Below, one piece after another: positions 7,473 to 9,344 of a stretch of 9,344 nt of DNA. How positions within the stretch are numbered: position 1 is the first letter of the stretch; the number at the start of each line of letters is the position of its first letter. The stretch comes from Candidatus Microgenomatus auricola (GTDB taxonomy: Bacteria > Patescibacteriota > Patescibacteriia > UBA9570 > XYC2-FULL-38-9): the NCBI GenBank assembly GCA_005239655.1, contig SBBP01000022.1, positions 1 to 9,344 on the forward strand, in the 5' to 3' direction. The notes under the pieces were generated by a model. The model was not told the origin of the DNA. It made no database searches and worked only from the letters and a program-made list of their open reading frames with translations. A program made the position numbers and the translations under genes.

Positions 7473-9279
7473 GTTGCCGTTTCATCACCGACATCTGCCG
7501 AATCTGACTCGGTGGACAAAAGCCGCACTCTGGAAGTGGATGCATTTGCATTTTCCGATCATGGTCCACTACCTGACCGACAAGTACGAAGATCGGCATC
7601 ACCATTTAGTGATTGATATCATCTACGCCGTCGTGACATTTGTCTTTGTTGGAGCAAATCTCGGGCTGGGTGTATGGTACTGGCGATATTTCACTCCTGC
7701 CGATATTGACTTGCGCGTCTTCACGACAGCGAACGTGACGAGCGGAGAGCCGATGAATGTTTCTGTGCTGTATTTGAACGCCAATCGTGATTTGGAGGAC
7801 GTGACTATTGATGTGTTCCTGCCAGAAGGGTTTGTGACCGGCAGTGACCGCACGGCACAGGAAGTCAACTATGAACTTGGGAATGTGATGCGCTATGCTG
7901 ATGGAACGTTTGATATTGTGGGTGTGGTGTTCGGAAATGTCGGAGAAACATACGATGCAAAGGTGATTGCTGGTTACACATCATATAACCGTCGGCAGTA
8001 TGAAACTGCGGTGCGGCGATTCAAGGTCGTCGACTCCTCCTTTGATGTTCAGGTGGATTTTCCAGAAGCGGCAACATATGATTTTGTGACGCCATGGACA
8101 ATCGGCTATAAGAACAACGGATCTGTTGCAATGGATGATGTGTCTTTTGATCTGGATGTGCCTGATGACTTCACAGTGGAGAGTGTGACCGTAAATGGAG
8201 CGACGTATTCCTACGCAGCAGGGCAGCCCGTCGCCGTGGGAAGTGTGGACGCTGGAGAGGAGGGAATTGTGGAGCTGACTGGAACATTCCATCAGCCGAG
8301 TGAAGAAGTACTTTTCGGTGACCAACAGGTCCAAGTGAGTGTTCGTGCCCATGCAACAGTTGTGAATCAACAACTGCAGGCGAGTGTGCCTGTGGAACAT
8401 GGGGTGAGCCATGGTGTCGTTCGTGTCATTGCCCCGCGTGTTGCTGCAACGGTCACTGGCGATAACGTTACCGCATTTGGGGAGAATGTGGATACAACCG
8501 TGACGCTCAAAAATACCAGCGACAACCCGGTAGAGAATATCCTCCTGCGAGCAAATACTACCAGTCCTGCAACGGTGAATGGCGCGCGCGTGAATGGAGA
8601 ACCAGCAACGATTGAAGGTGCGGACATCGTGTTCCCAATTATTGCGCGATTAGAGCCAGGGGCAGAAACAGCATTCACCCTCTCGTTGCCGACAGATGTG
8701 AGCAGTGAACAGAGCGTGACTTCACAGTTGCACATCACAGGAGCGGGGTTCTCTCCGGATTTGCAGTCTACAATTCCAATCGCGAGTGTGTCCTGGGACA
8801 CCACATACGAATCGCAAATCACGCTGAGCGCAGAAGCACTGTACACCGGACCAAACGGCGAACAACTGGGATACGGACCATACCCACCTGAAGCATGGGA
8901 GGTGACAGCATTGCGCGTGGTGTTACGTTTACAGAATTTGAATAATCCACTTTCTTCAGTGCGTGTCCGCACCACGCTGCCAGGTCAAGTGGAATGGACC
9001 GGACTGAACAGCGTCTCTGCAGGCACAACACTTGCCTGGGACCCACTCACCCGCGCGATCGATTGGACAATCAATTCCCTTGACCCGCAATCGCAAGTGT
9101 ACGGCGCACAGTTTGAAGTGCGTTTTACTCCAAACCATGAGCAAGTTGGCCTGTCGCCACAGCTGACGAGTGACGTGACCATTACAGCGATCGATCAATT
9201 TACAGCGACAACACTCACAACGTCAGCGCCTGGAGTGGAGTCTCCGGTCATTGTTGAACAAGATGAGATACATCGGTAA
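7462..9279 (+). CDS. Single-TM surface protein with Ig-like (DUF11/CARDB-like) ectodomain repeats
   Basis: A 605-residue protein of unknown function. Residues 1-48 are a basic, histidine-rich tail (nine His, including HHH at 46-48). One strongly hydrophobic segment, about 49-74 (VIDIIYAVVTFVFVGANL...), should be an uncleaved N-terminal anchor with the tail inside and residues 75-605 outside. The ectodomain looks like about four beta-sandwich modules (roughly 82-190, 192-325, 326-445, 447-590). They contain phrases typical of DUF11/CARDB-type Ig-like domains, such as NANRDLEDVTIDVFLPEGF, KNNGSVAMDDVSFDLDVPDDF, KNTSDNPVENI and LNNPLSSVRVRTTLPGQVEWTG. The last module opens with GYGPYPPEAWEVT, a motif I associate with Patescibacteria surface proteins. 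There is no cysteine, no LPXTG-type sorting signal and no enzyme motif. It starts one base after the hydrolase stop without a Shine-Dalgarno, so its translation is probably coupled. A scaffold or adhesin role is inference. Confidence 0.82.
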   Translation: MNSELPFHHRHLPNLTRWTKAALWKWMHLHFPIMVHYLTDKYEDRHHHLVIDIIYAVVTFVFVGANLGLGVWYWRYFTPADIDLRVFTTANVTSGEPMNVSVLYLNANRDLEDVTIDVFLPEGFVTGSDRTAQEVNYELGNVMRYADGTFDIVGVVFGNVGETYDAKVIAGYTSYNRRQYETAVRRFKVVDSSFDVQVDFPEAATYDFVTPWTIGYKNNGSVAMDDVSFDLDVPDDFTVESVTVNGATYSYAAGQPVAVGSVDAGEEGIVELTGTFHQPSEEVLFGDQQVQVSVRAHATVVNQQLQASVPVEHGVSHGVVRVIAPRVAATVTGDNVTAFGENVDTTVTLKNTSDNPVENILLRANTTSPATVNGARVNGEPATIEGADIVFPIIARLEPGAETAFTLSLPTDVSSEQSVTSQLHITGAGFSPDLQSTIPIASVSWDTTYESQITLSAEALYTGPNGEQLGYGPYPPEAWEVTALRVVLRLQNLNNPLSSVRVRTTLPGQVEWTGLNSVSAGTTLAWDPLTRAIDWTINSLDPQSQVYGAQFEVRFTPNHEQVGLSPQLTSDVTITAIDQFTATTLTTSAPGVESPVIVEQDEIHR

Positions 9280-9284
9280 CACTC

Positions 9285-9312
9285 CGTTCCAGGGTTTCTT
9301 GACTCTGGAACG
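9285..9312 (+). terminator. Hairpin after the operon's last stop (possible terminator)
   Basis: CGTTCCAGGGTT (9285-9296) can pair with GACTCTGGAACG (9301-9312) over 12 bp, including two G-U pairs, around the loop TCTT. The outermost 8 bp are perfect. Four further pairs (ACTC 9281-9284 with GAGT 9316-9319) are possible across a 3-nt bulge. It begins 6 nt after the TAA at 9277-9279. There is no U-run after it, so it is not a classic intrinsic terminator; it could be a weak terminator or a 3'-end-protecting stem-loop. Confidence 0.55.
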
Positions 9313-9344
9313 ACTGAGTACACTACCGATATATGCCAATATCT

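Noticed and set aside
9299..9334. TTGACT followed by TACACT, TACCGA or GATATA as a full promoter
   Set aside because: The spacings are 14, 19 and 23 bp and the -10 matches are poor, so only the -35-like box is mentioned.
9328..9343. GATAT/ATATC inverted repeat near the window end
   Set aside because: A 5-bp AT-rich match is expected by chance.
1..9344. CRISPR arrays, tRNA or rRNA genes, insertion sequences, minus-strand genes
   Set aside because: No regular repeat-spacer pattern, RNA gene signature or transposase motif was seen. Minus-strand open frames are low-complexity shadows of well-supported + strand genes.

Overview
The window carries seven genes, all on the + strand and tightly packed. 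It looks like part of a bacterial surface-polysaccharide locus. Base composition is moderate in GC. TGA is used as an ordinary stop (ends at 3150, 4220 and 7460), so the code is standard table 11. I suspect a member of the Patescibacteria (Candidate Phyla Radiation). The reasons are the radical SAM protein of a kind I associate with that group, FG-GAP repeats ending in GPHVRVF-like strands, and a one-TM surface protein whose last domain begins with a GYGPYPP-like motif. This placement rests on remembered family resemblance and has no marker gene behind it.

Layout: (1) Positions 1-612 hold the 3' part of a class I SAM-dependent methyltransferase that begins before the window. (2) Positions 613-723 are the only real intergenic gap. 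It holds a near-consensus sigma70-type promoter (TTGACA, 17-bp spacer, TATAGT) and a GGAGG ribosome binding site. (3) Positions 724-9279 hold six genes with junctions of +9, -4, -4, +10 and +1 nt, so they are almost certainly one operon: radical SAM protein, Wzy/WaaL-type O-antigen ligase/polymerase, two GT4 glycosyltransferases, a secreted GHL15-like glycoside hydrolase with C-terminal FG-GAP repeats, and a single-TM protein with an Ig-like-repeat ectodomain. (4) Just after the last stop, positions 9285-9312 can form a 12-bp hairpin with a 4-nt loop, the likely operon end.

How the genes may work together (inference): the two GT4 enzymes would extend a lipid-linked glycan in the cytoplasm. 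The multi-spanning ligase/polymerase would join or transfer it outside. The secreted hydrolase could trim or release the polymer, as glycosidases do in other exopolysaccharide loci. The anchored Ig-like protein could be a surface scaffold. No initiating sugar-phosphate transferase, flippase or chain-length regulator is in the window, so the locus probably extends upstream. The most notable details are the radical SAM protein that has apparently lost its auxiliary-cluster cysteines, and the translationally linked pair of secreted hydrolase and anchored surface protein at the operon end.
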